The notes: generated by a model from the sequence alone, not told the origin. DNA of 64,000 nucleotides from Clostridia bacterium (GCA_026416815.1 JAOAEJ010000001.1:33528-97527), one strand, 5' to 3'; shown: positions 16,104-25,948, numbered from the stretch's first letter. Numbers and translations: made by a program.

Positions 16104-17102
16104 GTGTATAATATAACGTTGATTCCGGGAGATGGAATAGGACCTGAAGTAATATTCGCAGCAAAAAAAGTAATAGAAGCATCGGGAGTTGCAATTAACT
16201 GGGATGTTCAGGAGGCAGGTGGAGGAGTAATAGAGAAGTATGGTACTCCGTTGCCCCAGCATGTTCTGGATTCAATCAAAAAGAACAAGGTGGCACTCAA
16301 AGGGCCTATAACGACGCCTGTTGGTACAGGTTTTAGAAGTGTAAACGTAGAGCTTAGAAAGCAGCTTAACCTGTATGCAAATCTGAGACCTGCAAAAACC
16401 TATAAAGGTATAGCTTCTAGATATGATAATGTGGACTTAATAATAGTAAGGGAAAATACCGAGGACTTATATGCAGGGATTGAGCATATGATAGGTGAAG
16501 ACGCCGCGGAGAGCATTAAGATAATCACTAGAAAGGCAACCGAGAGGATAGCAAGATATGCTTTCGAGCATGCCAGAAAAGAAGGAAGAAAAAAGGTTAC
16601 TGCAGTACATAAAGCAAACATCATGAAGTGCACCGACGGACTTTTTCTAAATGTAGTCAGGAGAGTAGCGGAAGAATACCCTGACATACAGTTTGAGGAC
16701 AGAATTGTGGATGCTATGTGTATGAATCTGGTAATATCACCGGAAAAATATGATGTTCTTGTGCTGCCAAATCTTTATGGAGATATAGTTTCAGACCTGT
16801 GTGCAGGACTTGTAGGAGGGCTTGGAATAGCTCCAGGTGCCAACATAGGTGAGGATGGGGCTGTATTTGAAGCCATCCACGGCAGTGCACCGGATATTGC
16901 AGGACAAAATATTGCAAATCCTACAGCAACCTTACTTTCCGGTGTGATGATGCTAAGGTACCTTGGAGAAATGGCTGCTGCTGACAGAATTGAAAAGGCT
17001 GTTATGAAAGTTATTGCAGAAGGGAAGTATATTACTAGGGACCTTGGCGGCTCAATGGGGACATCGGAATATGCTGACGCAATAATTGCGGCATTTGAGT
17101 AA
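16104..17102 (+). CDS. isocitrate dehydrogenase (isocitrate/isopropylmalate dehydrogenase family)
   Basis: A 332-residue beta-decarboxylating dehydrogenase oxidising isocitrate to 2-oxoglutarate. Motifs: [11 protein letters not shown] at the N-terminus, substrate-loop [15 protein letters not shown] with Arg residues, [12 protein letters not shown] (NT-E type as in NAD isocitrate dehydrogenases), [12 protein letters not shown], and the metal-binding [17 protein letters not shown]. The coenzyme region [17 protein letters not shown] is compatible with NAD. Isopropylmalate dehydrogenase is less likely because of the [10 protein letters not shown] motif and the aconitase/citrate synthase neighbours. 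GTG start, with AGGGTGAT upstream. A long hairpin repeat starts at its stop codon, followed by the GntR gene. Confidence 0.93.
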   Translation: MYNITLIPGDGIGPEVIFAAKKVIEASGVAINWDVQEAGGGVIEKYGTPLPQHVLDSIKKNKVALKGPITTPVGTGFRSVNVELRKQLNLYANLRPAKTYKGIASRYDNVDLIIVRENTEDLYAGIEHMIGEDAAESIKIITRKATERIARYAFEHARKEGRKKVTAVHKANIMKCTDGLFLNVVRRVAEEYPDIQFEDRIVDAMCMNLVISPEKYDVLVLPNLYGDIVSDLCAGLVGGLGIAPGANIGEDGAVFEAIHGSAPDIAGQNIANPTATLLSGVMMLRYLGEMAAADRIEKAVMKVIAEGKYITRDLGGSMGTSEYADAIIAAFE

Positions 17103-17206
17103 AGATATTTTACTGTAAACTTAGTGATTTCCATTCAGGCAATGAACTGTGGGAAGTGTGATTTGCCTGAATGGATAAAATCACTTTTACAGTAAAATAT
17201 CTATAA
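17103..17206. repeat. long nested inverted repeat (MITE-like hairpin), best copy of a dispersed element
   Basis: A perfect 17-bp outer inverted repeat (17103-17119 with 17186-17202) encloses a second near-perfect inverted repeat (about 17125-17142 with 17163-17182) around a loop of about 19 nt. The right half (AAGTG.GATTTGCC...ATGG.TA.AATCACTTT) recurs at 55286-55323. The end motif (TTTACAGTAAA.TATCTATA) recurs in part at 3540-3560, 5460-5475 and 55320-55340. The element carries no gene. It could also act as the terminator of the citrate-branch operon. Confidence 0.65.
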
Positions 17207-17269
17207 TACAAAATACGTTAAGCTTATGTAGCAATTATGTATAATGCTCTACGAGGGGGGAGGGCAAAA

Positions 17270-17953
17270 GTGGCAAAGATAGAACGCGACGAAAGTGAAA
17301 GTAATTCCGGTTCACTTAGGGCAAAGGTTTTTAATCAGCTTCAGAACGATATATTAAATGGAAAGTATCAGCCGGGGGAAAGCCTTATAGAGACCAGACT
17401 GTGCGACGACCTTGGCGTCAGCCGGACTCCTATTAGGGAAGCTATAAGACAGCTTGAACTGGAGGGACTGGTACAATCCATTCCCAATAAAGGCGCTATT
17501 GTTAAAGGTATTTCAGCTAAGGATATTGAGGATATTTATACAATCAGAATGCTGATTGAAGGACTTGCAGCGAGGTGGGCTACTGAGAAAATAACGCCGG
17601 AAGAACTGGAAGAACTAAAGGAAGCAGTTGAACTGGAAGAGTTCTATACAATGAAAAATGACACCGAGCACCTTCTTAAGTTTGATTCAAAGTTTCACGA
17701 AATTATATTCAAGGCAAGCAAGAGCAAGCCCCTAATGCATACTTTAAAGACCTTTCACCATTATGTTCAAAGAGCGAGAAATACTTCACTGAGATGTCCG
17801 GGAAGGGCCGAGGAAGTACTTATGGAACATAAAGCTATTTTACAGGCTATCATAAATGGTGAGGCTGAAAAGGCTGAAAAGCTGACAACGGAGCATGTGA
17901 GAAATGCTAGCAATAATTTAATACATAATAGAGAAAAGGGTGAGGGAGCGTAA
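17270..17953 (+). CDS. GntR-family (FadR/FCD) transcriptional regulator
   Basis: A 227-residue regulator: N-terminal winged helix-turn-helix (about 15-80, with GESLIETRLCDDLGVSRTPIREA broken by the usual turn) and a C-terminal all-helical FCD ligand domain (about 90-220). The FCD metal/ligand residues fit FDSKFHEIIF and the later HxxI/EHV helices. FCD regulators sense carboxylates such as citrate, lactate or malonate. It ends a cluster of citrate-branch enzymes whose promoter has a matching palindrome at 12430-12449, so it is the likely repressor of that operon. GTG at 17270 is chosen because GGGGGGAGGG lies just upstream; an earlier ATG at 17237 has none. Confidence 0.92.
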   Translation: MAKIERDESESNSGSLRAKVFNQLQNDILNGKYQPGESLIETRLCDDLGVSRTPIREAIRQLELEGLVQSIPNKGAIVKGISAKDIEDIYTIRMLIEGLAARWATEKITPEELEELKEAVELEEFYTMKNDTEHLLKFDSKFHEIIFKASKSKPLMHTLKTFHHYVQRARNTSLRCPGRAEEVLMEHKAILQAIINGEAEKAEKLTTEHVRNASNNLIHNREKGEGA

Positions 17954-17972
17954 GCTTACTCACCTTTTCTCT
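17930..17972 (+). terminator. hairpin overlapping the end of the GntR gene
   Basis: AGAGAAAAGGGTGAG (17930-17944) pairs with CTCACCTTTTCTCT (17959-17972) and includes the stop codon in its loop. The 3' arm itself is T-rich, but no long T-run follows. Confidence 0.55.
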
Positions 17973-18096
17973 ATCTAAAAACAATTGTCGAGTATAGTGG
18001 AATAAATTGTGGACTAAGTAAATACTATTGTTATAATTCTATTATTGTCCATAGGACTATCAAAAGTCGGGGAGGGAAGCGAATTTTCGCGAAAAG

Positions 18097-19998
18097 ATGA
18101 TAGGGAAAAAAACTAAAAAAATAGTTACATCTCTTGTGCTTGCAGGAGCTATGCTTTTTACACAAACAGGAGTATTTGCTACTGATGGTGTATTAAAGAG
18201 AAGTGATGTAGAGGCACAGTACAAATGGAAGCTTGAGGATATATACTCAAACACTGAGGCAGTAAACACTGATATTGTAAAAATACAGAAGGAGTACATA
18301 CCTAAAATACAGACTTTTAAAGGTAAGTTAAATTCCGCCTCAAGCTTATTCCAGTGTTTGAAGCTCCGTGATGAGATGCTGAGAATTATAGAAAAGATTT
18401 ATGTTTATGCCCATATGAAGGCAGATGAGAATCAAGCAGATAACGGAGCAGTGGAATTAAGTTCCAGGACAGAAACTTTATACTCGGAAGTAGCAGCTGA
18501 AATAGCATTTATAAACCCCGAACTGCTTGAAAAATCTCAGGCTACAATAGAAGCCTTTGCCAAAGATTCAATTTTGAAGGACTATGCGGCATATCTCCTT
18601 TCACTGACACAACAAAAGGCTCATATGCTCTCAAAGGGCGAGGAAGAGCTGCTTGCAGCTGCAGCTGATATTGGAAGCTCGCCTAATGATATATATAACA
18701 AGCTTAGGCTTGCAGATATGAAGTACCCTAAAATTCAGGATGAGGATGGAAATGAGATACAGCTGTCTCCGGGAGTTTATTCAAGTGCTCTTGACAGCAA
18801 GGACAGGGATTTTAGGAAGAGAGCTTTTGAAGGTATATTTGGGGCATTTGATAAAAATAAAAACACCTTTGCTGCCACACTTAACGCTGAGGTGAAGAAA
18901 AATATATTTTTTGCCAAAGCAAGAAAATATGATTCCGCAATGGAAGCTTCCCTTGCAGCGGAGTATATTCCTGTAGACGTTTATAACAACCTGGTTAAAG
19001 CAGTAAATAACAATCTTGGTGCGCTGCATAAGTACGTAGATTTAAGGAAGAGGGTTTTAGGCTTAGATAAAGTTCATCTATACGATATGTATGTATCTGT
19101 GGTAGATAATTATGATATGACAATACCTTATGAAGATGCTAAAAATATGATACTTGAAGGCCTGAAGCCTTTGGGTAGCGAATATGTAAATAATCTTAAA
19201 AAAGGGTTTGAAGGCGGATGGGTGGATGTATATGAGACTGAAAATAAAGCTACCGGGGGATACCAGTGGGGGTCCTACGATACCCACCCATATGTACTGA
19301 TGAATTATAACGACTCGGTTGATTCTATGTTGACTCTGGCCCATGAAATGGGTCATGCGCTTAATTCCTATTACACAAATGCTTCACAGAACTATATAGA
19401 TTCCAATGTTCCTATATTCAATGCGGAGGTTGCTTCTACTACCAATGAGCTGCTAATGCTGAGGTATATGATTAATAATGCAAAGGATGATGACGAGAAG
19501 CTTTACTTGATAAACAACCTGGTAGAGCAGATAAGAGGAAGCGTTTATACACAGGTAATGTATTCGGAGTTTGAGAAGGTAATACATGAGAGGGTCGAGC
19601 AGGGAAATGCGTTATCCGCTGAAAGCTTAAAAAACATATGGAAGTCTCTAATGCAGAAATACTATGGAGACAATTTTGAGGTTGATGAGTTAGCTACTAT
19701 GTGGTGGTCAAGGATACCACACTTTTATATGAACTTCTATGTTTATAAGTATGCAACATCCATGGCCGCCTCCAATCAGCTGGTTAAGAACATGACCGAA
19801 TCTAAGAATAAGTTTATAGCAAAATATAAATACCTGGAGTTTTTAAAAGCAGGAAGCAGCAACTATCCTATAGAGCTGTTGAAAAAAGCTGGCGTTGATA
19901 TGAAATCAACAGCCCCGGTAGATAATCTTTTAGCCGAGTTTAGCAAGCTGGTAGACCAAATGGAAGAAATACTTAAGAAGCAGGGTAAAGTAAAATAG
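18097..19998 (+). CDS. pepF: oligoendopeptidase F-like M3 peptidase with a signal peptide
   Basis: A 633-residue zinc oligopeptidase of family M3B. The zinc site HEMGH is at residues about 416-420, with the third ligand Glu in NAEVASTTNE. The C-terminal IPHFYMNFYVYKYATS is typical of PepF. Unusually, the protein starts with a Sec signal peptide: MIGKKTKK, a hydrophobic core LVLAGAMLFTQTGVF and a likely cleavage site after VFA. Known PepF enzymes are mostly cytosolic, so this one is predicted to act outside the membrane, trimming peptides for uptake. The GGGGAGGG site is about 20 nt from the ATG, with a small GCGA/TCGC hairpin between; no in-frame start lies closer. It is a single gene. Confidence 0.92.
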   Translation: MIGKKTKKIVTSLVLAGAMLFTQTGVFATDGVLKRSDVEAQYKWKLEDIYSNTEAVNTDIVKIQKEYIPKIQTFKGKLNSASSLFQCLKLRDEMLRIIEKIYVYAHMKADENQADNGAVELSSRTETLYSEVAAEIAFINPELLEKSQATIEAFAKDSILKDYAAYLLSLTQQKAHMLSKGEEELLAAAADIGSSPNDIYNKLRLADMKYPKIQDEDGNEIQLSPGVYSSALDSKDRDFRKRAFEGIFGAFDKNKNTFAATLNAEVKKNIFFAKARKYDSAMEASLAAEYIPVDVYNNLVKAVNNNLGALHKYVDLRKRVLGLDKVHLYDMYVSVVDNYDMTIPYEDAKNMILEGLKPLGSEYVNNLKKGFEGGWVDVYETENKATGGYQWGSYDTHPYVLMNYNDSVDSMLTLAHEMGHALNSYYTNASQNYIDSNVPIFNAEVASTTNELLMLRYMINNAKDDDEKLYLINNLVEQIRGSVYTQVMYSEFEKVIHERVEQGNALSAESLKNIWKSLMQKYYGDNFEVDELATMWWSRIPHFYMNFYVYKYATSMAASNQLVKNMTESKNKFIAKYKYLEFLKAGSSNYPIELLKKAGVDMKSTAPVDNLLAEFSKLVDQMEEILKKQGKVK

Positions 19999-20150
19999 TA
20001 ATAAAAAGCTGGCGGTTTATGTAAACTGCTCCTTGTCAAGTAGACAGATGAAAAATTAAAAATTCTAATATGTACATTCAGAATAAATTTCCGCTAATAA
20101 TAGTTCTGCATACTGACGAAATATATTGTAGAAATGTTCCAGAGTAAAGC

Positions 20151-20182
20151 AAAAATCACTATCCCTAGGGATAGTGATTTTT
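20151..20182 (-). terminator. intrinsic terminator of the tRNA-Glu gene
   Basis: A perfect 14-bp stem, AAAAATCACTATCC (20151-20164) with 20169-20182, and a 4-nt loop. On the minus strand it lies directly after the tRNA and ends in a T-tract. Confidence 0.85.
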
Positions 20183-20189
20183 GAACTGA

Positions 20190-20261
20190 TGACCCATAGG
20201 GGATTCGAACCCCTGTAGCCGCCGTGAAAGGGCGGTGTCTTAACCGCTTGACCAATGGGCC
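20190..20261 (-). tRNA. tRNA-Glu (anticodon TTC)
   Basis: Read on the minus strand, this gives a full cloverleaf of about 72 nt. The acceptor stem is GGCCCAT/ATGGGTC with one G-U pair, and the anticodon stem CCGCC/GGCGG encloses CTTTCAC with anticodon TTC. The T arm is GGGGTTCGAATCCCC and the discriminator base is A. CCA is not encoded. The 20262-20560 gap beyond it holds only an AT-rich inverted repeat (about 20433-20470) before the next gene. Confidence 0.95.
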
Positions 20262-20560
20262 GTAATTTGTTAACCGAGATGTTATTATAGCACAGCTTTT
20301 GTGGCATTTCAATAGTAAATATAGTTAAATGTGTGAATATTAATAGCACAATTATAAAACAGAGGTTTAAAAGGTTTTAGTTTGATTTAATGGGAGAGGG
20401 GTATAATTACTATATCATTAGAGTTGAAAAAGCTTTTATATAAATAAAGTATTTTTATTTATATAAAAATTGATAACCTATGTTTCAGTATTACTAATAC
20501 AAGTAAATCTACTATCTACAAAGTTTAAGCAGCTGAATAAGACACACAAGGGGGATTCAA

Positions 20561-22372
20561 ATGAAAGGTACGGTTGTTACTACATGGCTTCAAAGTATGG
20601 AAGGCATGTACGGAAATGAGGTTGTAAGTAAAGTATTGAAAGCAAACTCCTGGGGAGAGGGAAGAATTGTAAACCCTATGGAGGATATAGACGACTCAAT
20701 TATAAGGAAAATTGTAGAAGATGTTGCGGGAGCGGTTAATAAACCCGTTGGGCATGTCTGGAAGGAAATTGGAAGGTCAAATATTAAGTCCTTTTCAAAG
20801 TGGTTTCCATCCTATTTCGAAAGGTATAGCCTTAAGGGATTCCTATTATTGATGGATGATGTTCATACCCAGCTTACCAGAATGATACCCGGAGCCAAGC
20901 CGCCTAGGCTGATTGCCAAGGAACTTTCGGCCAATGAAATTGAAATAAAGTACTCATCCTTCAGAGGTATGTTTGAGTATTTTATGGGGTTATTGGAGGG
21001 CAGTGCCGAGTTCTTTAAAGAAAAAATGACCTATGAGGAATTAGAAAGAGGAAATGAAGGGCAGAACAAGTTTGTAAGAGTCAAGATTAAGTTTGAAAAG
21101 CAGTATGAGTCGGTTAAGGACTTTAAAATGAGCAGGGTTTTCTCCCTTGGAGTTTTAAGAAATATTCCGGTGAAAATAAGCCTTTTTGCAGCAATTATTA
21201 CCGGGGGAGCTATGTTTGCAGCCTTTCCCGGTGAAAATCCGTTGAAGTATTTAGCCGGTGTAGCTGCTGCCTTTGCAGGTACATTTGTTGTTTCGTTAAT
21301 AACACTGAAGCCGGTTGGATACATTCAGCAGGAGTTAGGGAAGCTCAATGAACTGGACTTTACCGGTAAAGTCAGTGTAAAAAGCGGAGATGAACTTGAA
21401 AAGGTAGCAGAAAGTGTAAATACCCTTAAGGAGAGCATGACGAAGGACTTTTTGTTTCTCAAGGGTGGGACTGATGATATGCATTCCTTTACAGTAGCTT
21501 TTTCCGAGATAGCTGCGAAAATGGAGCATGTTTCGGACGGTATTTCTTCTCTTGTACAGGAAGTGGCTAATGGAGCGGTACATCAAGCGGAAGAAACCGA
21601 AAAGTCAGTATATATTTTGAATACAAATATTGAAAATCTCAATAAAATAGCTATTGAGCAAACCGAAGGTAAGGACAACCTTGTGCATGCGGTTTCGGAT
21701 ATTGAGAAATCCTTTGATGACACCCAGAAGGTAGCGGGAATGATATTGGATGTCAAAAATAGCTTTTCTCAGGTGAACAAACAGGGTGATGAGTTGGCAC
21801 AGCAGGTCAACGACATATTGAACATTGTAACAACTGTAGCCAGTGTTGCTGAGCAGACCAACCTCCTGGCTTTGAATGCGGCGATAGAGGCTGCAAGGGC
21901 AGGGGAGGCCGGAAAGGGTTTTGCTGTTGTTGCCGATGAAATAAGGAAACTGGCAGAAAGCTCAAAAACCGCGGTTAAAATTATAAACGATAATCTCCTT
22001 ATGTTTACCGGTAAGGTTTCTGATCTTGTAGCGCAGATTAATGCTCAGTTCAATCAGCTTGAAACGAGTAACAGGACTCTTGATGAGGTATTGTCGGGAA
22101 ATAGAAATTCTGCAAAACAGATAGGTGTGGTTGCCCAATCTATTGCAAGCCTTGTTGCAAAGCTATCCAGTGAAACCGATCAGCTCGCAAGGGTATACGA
22201 GAATATCCACTCCCTAGCAGCCATAGCTGAGGAAAACTCTGCTTCTTCAGAGGAAATGAGTGCTAATGTTTCTGAATATTCCGACAGGATAAAAGAGTTG
22301 ACAAACCATATTCACATGTTAGAAGGGCTTACAAATACGTATAAGAATGAGTTGAAAAAATATAAGATATAA
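20561..22372 (+). CDS. H-NOX (heme NO/O2-binding) chemoreceptor, predicted O2 sensor
   Basis: A 603-residue fusion: H-NOX heme domain at 1-185, two membrane helices at about 203-222 and 229-249, a HAMP segment, then an MCP signalling domain with tip [19 protein letters not shown]. It aligns without gaps over the first 147 residues to the Thermoanaerobacter tengcongensis H-NOX/Tar4 protein as I recall it. The proximal His102, Pro115 and the heme-propionate motif Y131-S133-R135 are conserved. The distal trio Trp9-Asn74-Tyr140 is also kept; Tyr140 is the residue that stabilises bound O2 in that protein. I therefore predict O2 binding rather than NO-only binding, and a role in avoiding oxygen. 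It is a single gene with a GGGGG site before the ATG. Confidence 0.95.
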   Translation: MKGTVVTTWLQSMEGMYGNEVVSKVLKANSWGEGRIVNPMEDIDDSIIRKIVEDVAGAVNKPVGHVWKEIGRSNIKSFSKWFPSYFERYSLKGFLLLMDDVHTQLTRMIPGAKPPRLIAKELSANEIEIKYSSFRGMFEYFMGLLEGSAEFFKEKMTYEELERGNEGQNKFVRVKIKFEKQYESVKDFKMSRVFSLGVLRNIPVKISLFAAIITGGAMFAAFPGENPLKYLAGVAAAFAGTFVVSLITLKPVGYIQQELGKLNELDFTGKVSVKSGDELEKVAESVNTLKESMTKDFLFLKGGTDDMHSFTVAFSEIAAKMEHVSDGISSLVQEVANGAVHQAEETEKSVYILNTNIENLNKIAIEQTEGKDNLVHAVSDIEKSFDDTQKVAGMILDVKNSFSQVNKQGDELAQQVNDILNIVTTVASVAEQTNLLALNAAIEAARAGEAGKGFAVVADEIRKLAESSKTAVKIINDNLLMFTGKVSDLVAQINAQFNQLETSNRTLDEVLSGNRNSAKQIGVVAQSIASLVAKLSSETDQLARVYENIHSLAAIAEENSASSEEMSANVSEYSDRIKELTNHIHMLEGLTNTYKNELKKYKI

Positions 22373-22429
22373 CTAGGGTTTTGTATCCATAATTCAAATT
22401 TAAGGATACGCTGGTGACTGATATTGATG

Positions 22430-22470
22430 AGCACGTATATAGGATATTTCCTTTATAGGTGCTTTTTCTT
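22430..22470 (+). terminator. intrinsic terminator after the H-NOX receptor gene
   Basis: AGCACGTATATAGGA (22430-22444) folds back on TCCTTTATAGGTGCT (22449-22463) and is followed by TTTTTCTTTT. The rest of the gap to 22689 is AT-rich, with no other feature I can support. Confidence 0.75.
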
Positions 22471-22689
22471 TTGAGAAAATATGACTAAAATTTCTTAAAT
22501 ATGACTATTGGATGCTAGTTTTATGACAAAAAATTGTATATTATTAATAGAGAGAGATAGTGGTATGTATTTGGTGCTTACTATATTAAATCTAGCGACA
22601 TAATTATCTAAGCGGTTACCTTAGAATATGATTATAAAAATAGTAGCGGGTAGCTATTTATATAGATAAATTATTTTTTAGGGGGTACA

Positions 22690-24381
22690 ATGATGAAAAA
22701 ATTATTAAGTGCTTTAGGTGTCTCAGTGATTCTTATTAGCAGTATGTTTAGCAGCAGCTTCGCTGAACTTAACTGGAGTGGGTGGGATAAGAGCCCTACA
22801 ACAGGAGTTAAAAAAGCTATCAGGGAAGTTTATAATCCGGCGGGGAAATTCTATGTATATGCTCCTGCTGCTGTCAAAATTGGAGATACAGAACACTATT
22901 GGGTATGTAGAAATAGAGATGAAGGCATTATTAAAGACTCAATATTTTACTTTGTAAGGGGCCAGGAACAAAATGCTGTAGAAGTACTGTCTCCAGGAAG
23001 TGCCGGCAGTTGGGACAGTATGCATGTATGCGACCCAAGTGTGGTTGCAGGTGAATTTACATATAATAATAAAGCGTATAAGTACGCTATGTTCTATACA
23101 GGAAACGATAAAGACGCCAGTCTGCACAACCAGATTGGTGTGGCCTTTTCCGAAGACCTTTTAACTTGGACAAAGTACTCTAAACCGATTGTAACTTTTA
23201 GTCAAAGTGACTATTGGGGGGTAGGACAGCCTTCAGCAACAAGTGTAGAAAGGGGTAGGGTTTTACTCTTTTACACAAGGGGAGATAGTCAAAAGACAGC
23301 TACTTTGCGTAGAGAAATAAATCTAGGTAATATAACTGACTCTTCTGATGTGGAAAATCATCCTATTAAAATTTCTGAAAATGAACTAACTACTGATGGG
23401 TTAACAGATTTTTATGGAAAACCAGGTGATTATCTCAATAATATTGACGTAGCTTATGATCCAAAACACGATACTTTTTACGCAGTTCGTGAGCAGCACC
23501 CTTACTCGTTGGATGAGCCTAGCTTTATCGGAGTAAGCCTGCAAATTGTTAGTATTCCAGCTGCGAATGTTTGGGGAGGCGGAGGAAGCTGGAGTGTGGA
23601 AGGAAGAATTGATCCGAATTTAACCGGTTTCAAAAGAAATCATAATGCAGCAATAGAGAAAACATTATATGGCTCTTTACCGGACTCCGATAAATTAAGA
23701 GTTGTTTTTTCCGATAGCAGCCTCGAAGGAACGCTTGAGTCTCCTGAAAATGAAAGGGTTGAATGGAGTTATGATTTATGGGAAGTGCTTAGTAATATAG
23801 TCAAGGACAATAGAAATTTATTAATGGATCCAGATGCTAAAATTAATGGTAATGCTGGAGATTGGTCTCACTTAGGTATAATAAGAGGTAGTACATATGA
23901 AATTATTTATGACCCATACCAAAATCGTTATAAGAGTAAAGGAGCATGGAACGAATATGGCGTCCCATATAATGCAAACTTAGGTAAGATTGGTGAAGAT
24001 AAAGCATTTTATTGGACAGCAGAATGGCCATCCCCAATAGATGTTAACTATATTTCTTTGGCGGGTTCCTATCCAAATCAGCCCCAGACAAATACAATGT
24101 GGAAAATCGAGATTCATGAGATTCTTGAGGTTGGTGGTGTTGGTACATGGGTAGAGCTTAAACAAGGCAAAGGCGGTTGGATTGATGGAGGCATTTTTGA
24201 GTGGGGAGGAATAAATGCTACAGTTCGTAAAATAGACGCTTTTAGAGTCAAAGTGTATTCTGACGGTATTCATGATGTTATTAGCCCTGTATTCCGTGGA
24301 CGTGGCGGAATAAGTTATAGCACAAAAGATATCTTTACTGCTCCTAAAGCAGCATTAATTCAGCATTTAGAAAAAAAATAA
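22690..24381 (+). CDS. secreted beta-propeller (glycosidase-like) protein
   Basis: A 563-residue exported protein with a signal peptide (KKLLSALGVSVILISSMF, cleavage likely after SFA). Residues about 35-340 show the repeating pattern of five-bladed beta-propeller glycosidases and related proteins (GH43/GH32-like). Examples are YAPAAVKIGDTEHYWVCR, HVCDPSVV, AMFYTGNDKD, IGVAFSEDLLTWTKYSKPI and VAYDPKHDTFYAVRE. The last 200 residues (WSHLGIIRG, then FYWTAEWPSPIDVNYISLAG) resemble a discoidin-like ligand-binding module. I cannot identify the catalytic acids with confidence, so enzymatic activity is not claimed. In a plant-polymer-degrading clostridium a role in carbohydrate use is plausible. Adjacent ATGs at 22690 and 22693 are both possible starts. 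It stands alone, followed by a terminator. Confidence 0.7.
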   Translation: MMKKLLSALGVSVILISSMFSSSFAELNWSGWDKSPTTGVKKAIREVYNPAGKFYVYAPAAVKIGDTEHYWVCRNRDEGIIKDSIFYFVRGQEQNAVEVLSPGSAGSWDSMHVCDPSVVAGEFTYNNKAYKYAMFYTGNDKDASLHNQIGVAFSEDLLTWTKYSKPIVTFSQSDYWGVGQPSATSVERGRVLLFYTRGDSQKTATLRREINLGNITDSSDVENHPIKISENELTTDGLTDFYGKPGDYLNNIDVAYDPKHDTFYAVREQHPYSLDEPSFIGVSLQIVSIPAANVWGGGGSWSVEGRIDPNLTGFKRNHNAAIEKTLYGSLPDSDKLRVVFSDSSLEGTLESPENERVEWSYDLWEVLSNIVKDNRNLLMDPDAKINGNAGDWSHLGIIRGSTYEIIYDPYQNRYKSKGAWNEYGVPYNANLGKIGEDKAFYWTAEWPSPIDVNYISLAGSYPNQPQTNTMWKIEIHEILEVGGVGTWVELKQGKGGWIDGGIFEWGGINATVRKIDAFRVKVYSDGIHDVISPVFRGRGGISYSTKDIFTAPKAALIQHLEKK

Positions 24382-24419
24382 TGTTAAAGAGCACTAATGC
24401 CTAAAATATTGAGTAGTAC

Positions 24420-24458
24420 AAAAGAGTCAACGGGATTTTCTCCTATTGGCTCTTTTGC
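24420..24458 (+). terminator. intrinsic terminator
   Basis: AAAAGAGTCAA (24420-24430) pairs with TTGGCTCTTTT (24446-24456), with one G-U pair and a T-rich end. Confidence 0.75.
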
Positions 24459-24589
24459 ATTTAATAAAGTCTCTTTAAAAGTACATAATACTTTTATAAA
24501 CCCATACAAAGTATTTTTCAGGAGACACTAAAAAGATGGTGTGTTATAATAACTCCTGTAAAATTACCAGACTTAGGAGTTATTTTTAT

Positions 24590-25948
24590 ATGAAACTACC
24601 TGTTGAATTTTTAGATAAGATGAAAAACCTCTTGGGTGAGGAAGAGTATAAGCAGTTTTTAAAATCCTATGAGGAGCCGAGGTACTATGGACTGAGGGTA
24701 AATACACTCAAAACAAGTGTTGAAGAATTCTTGAAGATTTCACCTTTCCAGCTTGAACCGGTGCCTTGGACTAGAGATGGCTTTTATTATAGAGAGGGTG
24801 AAGCCCCAGGAAGACACCCTTATTACTATGCAGGACTTTACTACATACAGGAGCCCAGTGCTATGCTGCCGGGAGCTGTTATAAATGCTCAGCCCGGCGA
24901 ACGAATTTTAGACCTGTGTGCAGCTCCCGGCGGTAAGACTGTGCAGATAGCTGCAGCTATGAAAGGGAAAGGTATCTTGGTATCCAATGATATCAGCTCC
25001 GATAGAGTAAAAGCCCTTGTAAAGAATATAGAGCTGTGCGGTATAAAGAATGCAGTGGTTACAAACGAGACACCTGACAGGCTTGCACGGAATTTTGGAG
25101 GGTATTTTGATAAAATCCTTGTAGATGCTCCATGTTCAGGAGAAGGCATGTTCCGAAAGGATGAAGAGTCGGCTCGAAGCTGGGAGAAGTACAAGTGTGA
25201 GAAATGCTGCGGTATGCAGTGGGATATATTGACAAACGTGGATAAAATGTTGAAGCCCGGTGGATGCTTTGTGTATTCTACGTGTACCTTCTCACCAGAA
25301 GAGGATGAGATGATGATAGCCAGATTTCTCGAGGCACACAATAATTATGAATTTGTAGAAATACCTAAAGTAGGTGGAGTTGAAAGCGGCAGGCCTGAAT
25401 GGGCTGACGGAAACGTCGAGTTTACTAAAACTGCAAGGCTGTGGCCCCATAAGCTTAGAGGAGAAGGCCACTTTGTGGCTATGCTCCGCAAAAAAGGGGA
25501 AGCTAAAACAGAAAAGACAAGTAAGCTTTGTACAACAAAAGCACAAGCAGCCTTCTACAGCTTCTGCGCTGAGAATTTGAACATAAACATAGAAGGCTGC
25601 TTTGAAATGAAAGGCAATAACCTTTATTGTTTACCCGAAGCTGCTCCCGATTTGAGTGGACTTAAAGTAGCAAAATTCGGGTGGTACTTGGGTGAGTTTG
25701 TTCGAGATAAATTTGAACCCTCCCATTCGATGGTAATTTCCTTAAAAAAAGAAGAAGTTAAAAATGTAATAGATTTTTCTGCCGGTTCAAGAGAGATAGC
25801 AAGCTACTTGAAAGGGGAAACCCTTATAATTGAAGGTAAGAAAGGTCTGACATGCATTTGTGTAGACGGCTTTACTCTGGGATGGGCAAAACAGACCGGG
25901 GACATGCTTAAAAACATGTATCCAAAAGGTTGGAGAAAAATGAATTGA
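24590..25948 (+). CDS. RsmF/NOL1-NOP2-sun type rRNA cytosine-C5 methyltransferase
   Basis: A 452-residue RNA m5C methyltransferase of the RsmB/RsmF family. It has an N-terminal segment with YYGLRVNTLK, a SAM-binding domain with ILDLCAAPGGKT, and the two characteristic cysteines in DAPCSGEG (residue-activating) and YSTCTFSPEEDE (catalytic side). The C-terminal part (residues about 290-452) looks like the RNA-binding PUA-like domain of RsmF/YebU. The target is probably 16S rRNA. Start at the ATG at 24590, 10 nt after AGGAG; the frame extends upstream to 24536 without a site. TATAAT at 24545-24550 is a likely -10 element. It is followed at 9 nt by the pseudouridine synthase gene. Confidence 0.92.
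   Translation: MKLPVEFLDKMKNLLGEEEYKQFLKSYEEPRYYGLRVNTLKTSVEEFLKISPFQLEPVPWTRDGFYYREGEAPGRHPYYYAGLYYIQEPSAMLPGAVINAQPGERILDLCAAPGGKTVQIAAAMKGKGILVSNDISSDRVKALVKNIELCGIKNAVVTNETPDRLARNFGGYFDKILVDAPCSGEGMFRKDEESARSWEKYKCEKCCGMQWDILTNVDKMLKPGGCFVYSTCTFSPEEDEMMIARFLEAHNNYEFVEIPKVGGVESGRPEWADGNVEFTKTARLWPHKLRGEGHFVAMLRKKGEAKTEKTSKLCTTKAQAAFYSFCAENLNINIEGCFEMKGNNLYCLPEAAPDLSGLKVAKFGWYLGEFVRDKFEPSHSMVISLKKEEVKNVIDFSAGSREIASYLKGETLIIEGKKGLTCICVDGFTLGWAKQTGDMLKNMYPKGWRKMN

Noticed and set aside
20433..20470. AT-rich inverted repeat before the H-NOX receptor gene as an operator
   Set aside because: It is composed almost only of A and T and has no known operator pattern; such repeats are expected by chance in this background.
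24551..24581. AACTCCT/AGGAGTT pairing that would hide the ribosome binding site of the RsmF-like gene
   Set aside because: With TATAAT at 24545-24550 the transcript probably starts around 24557-24558, so the upstream arm would not be in the mRNA.
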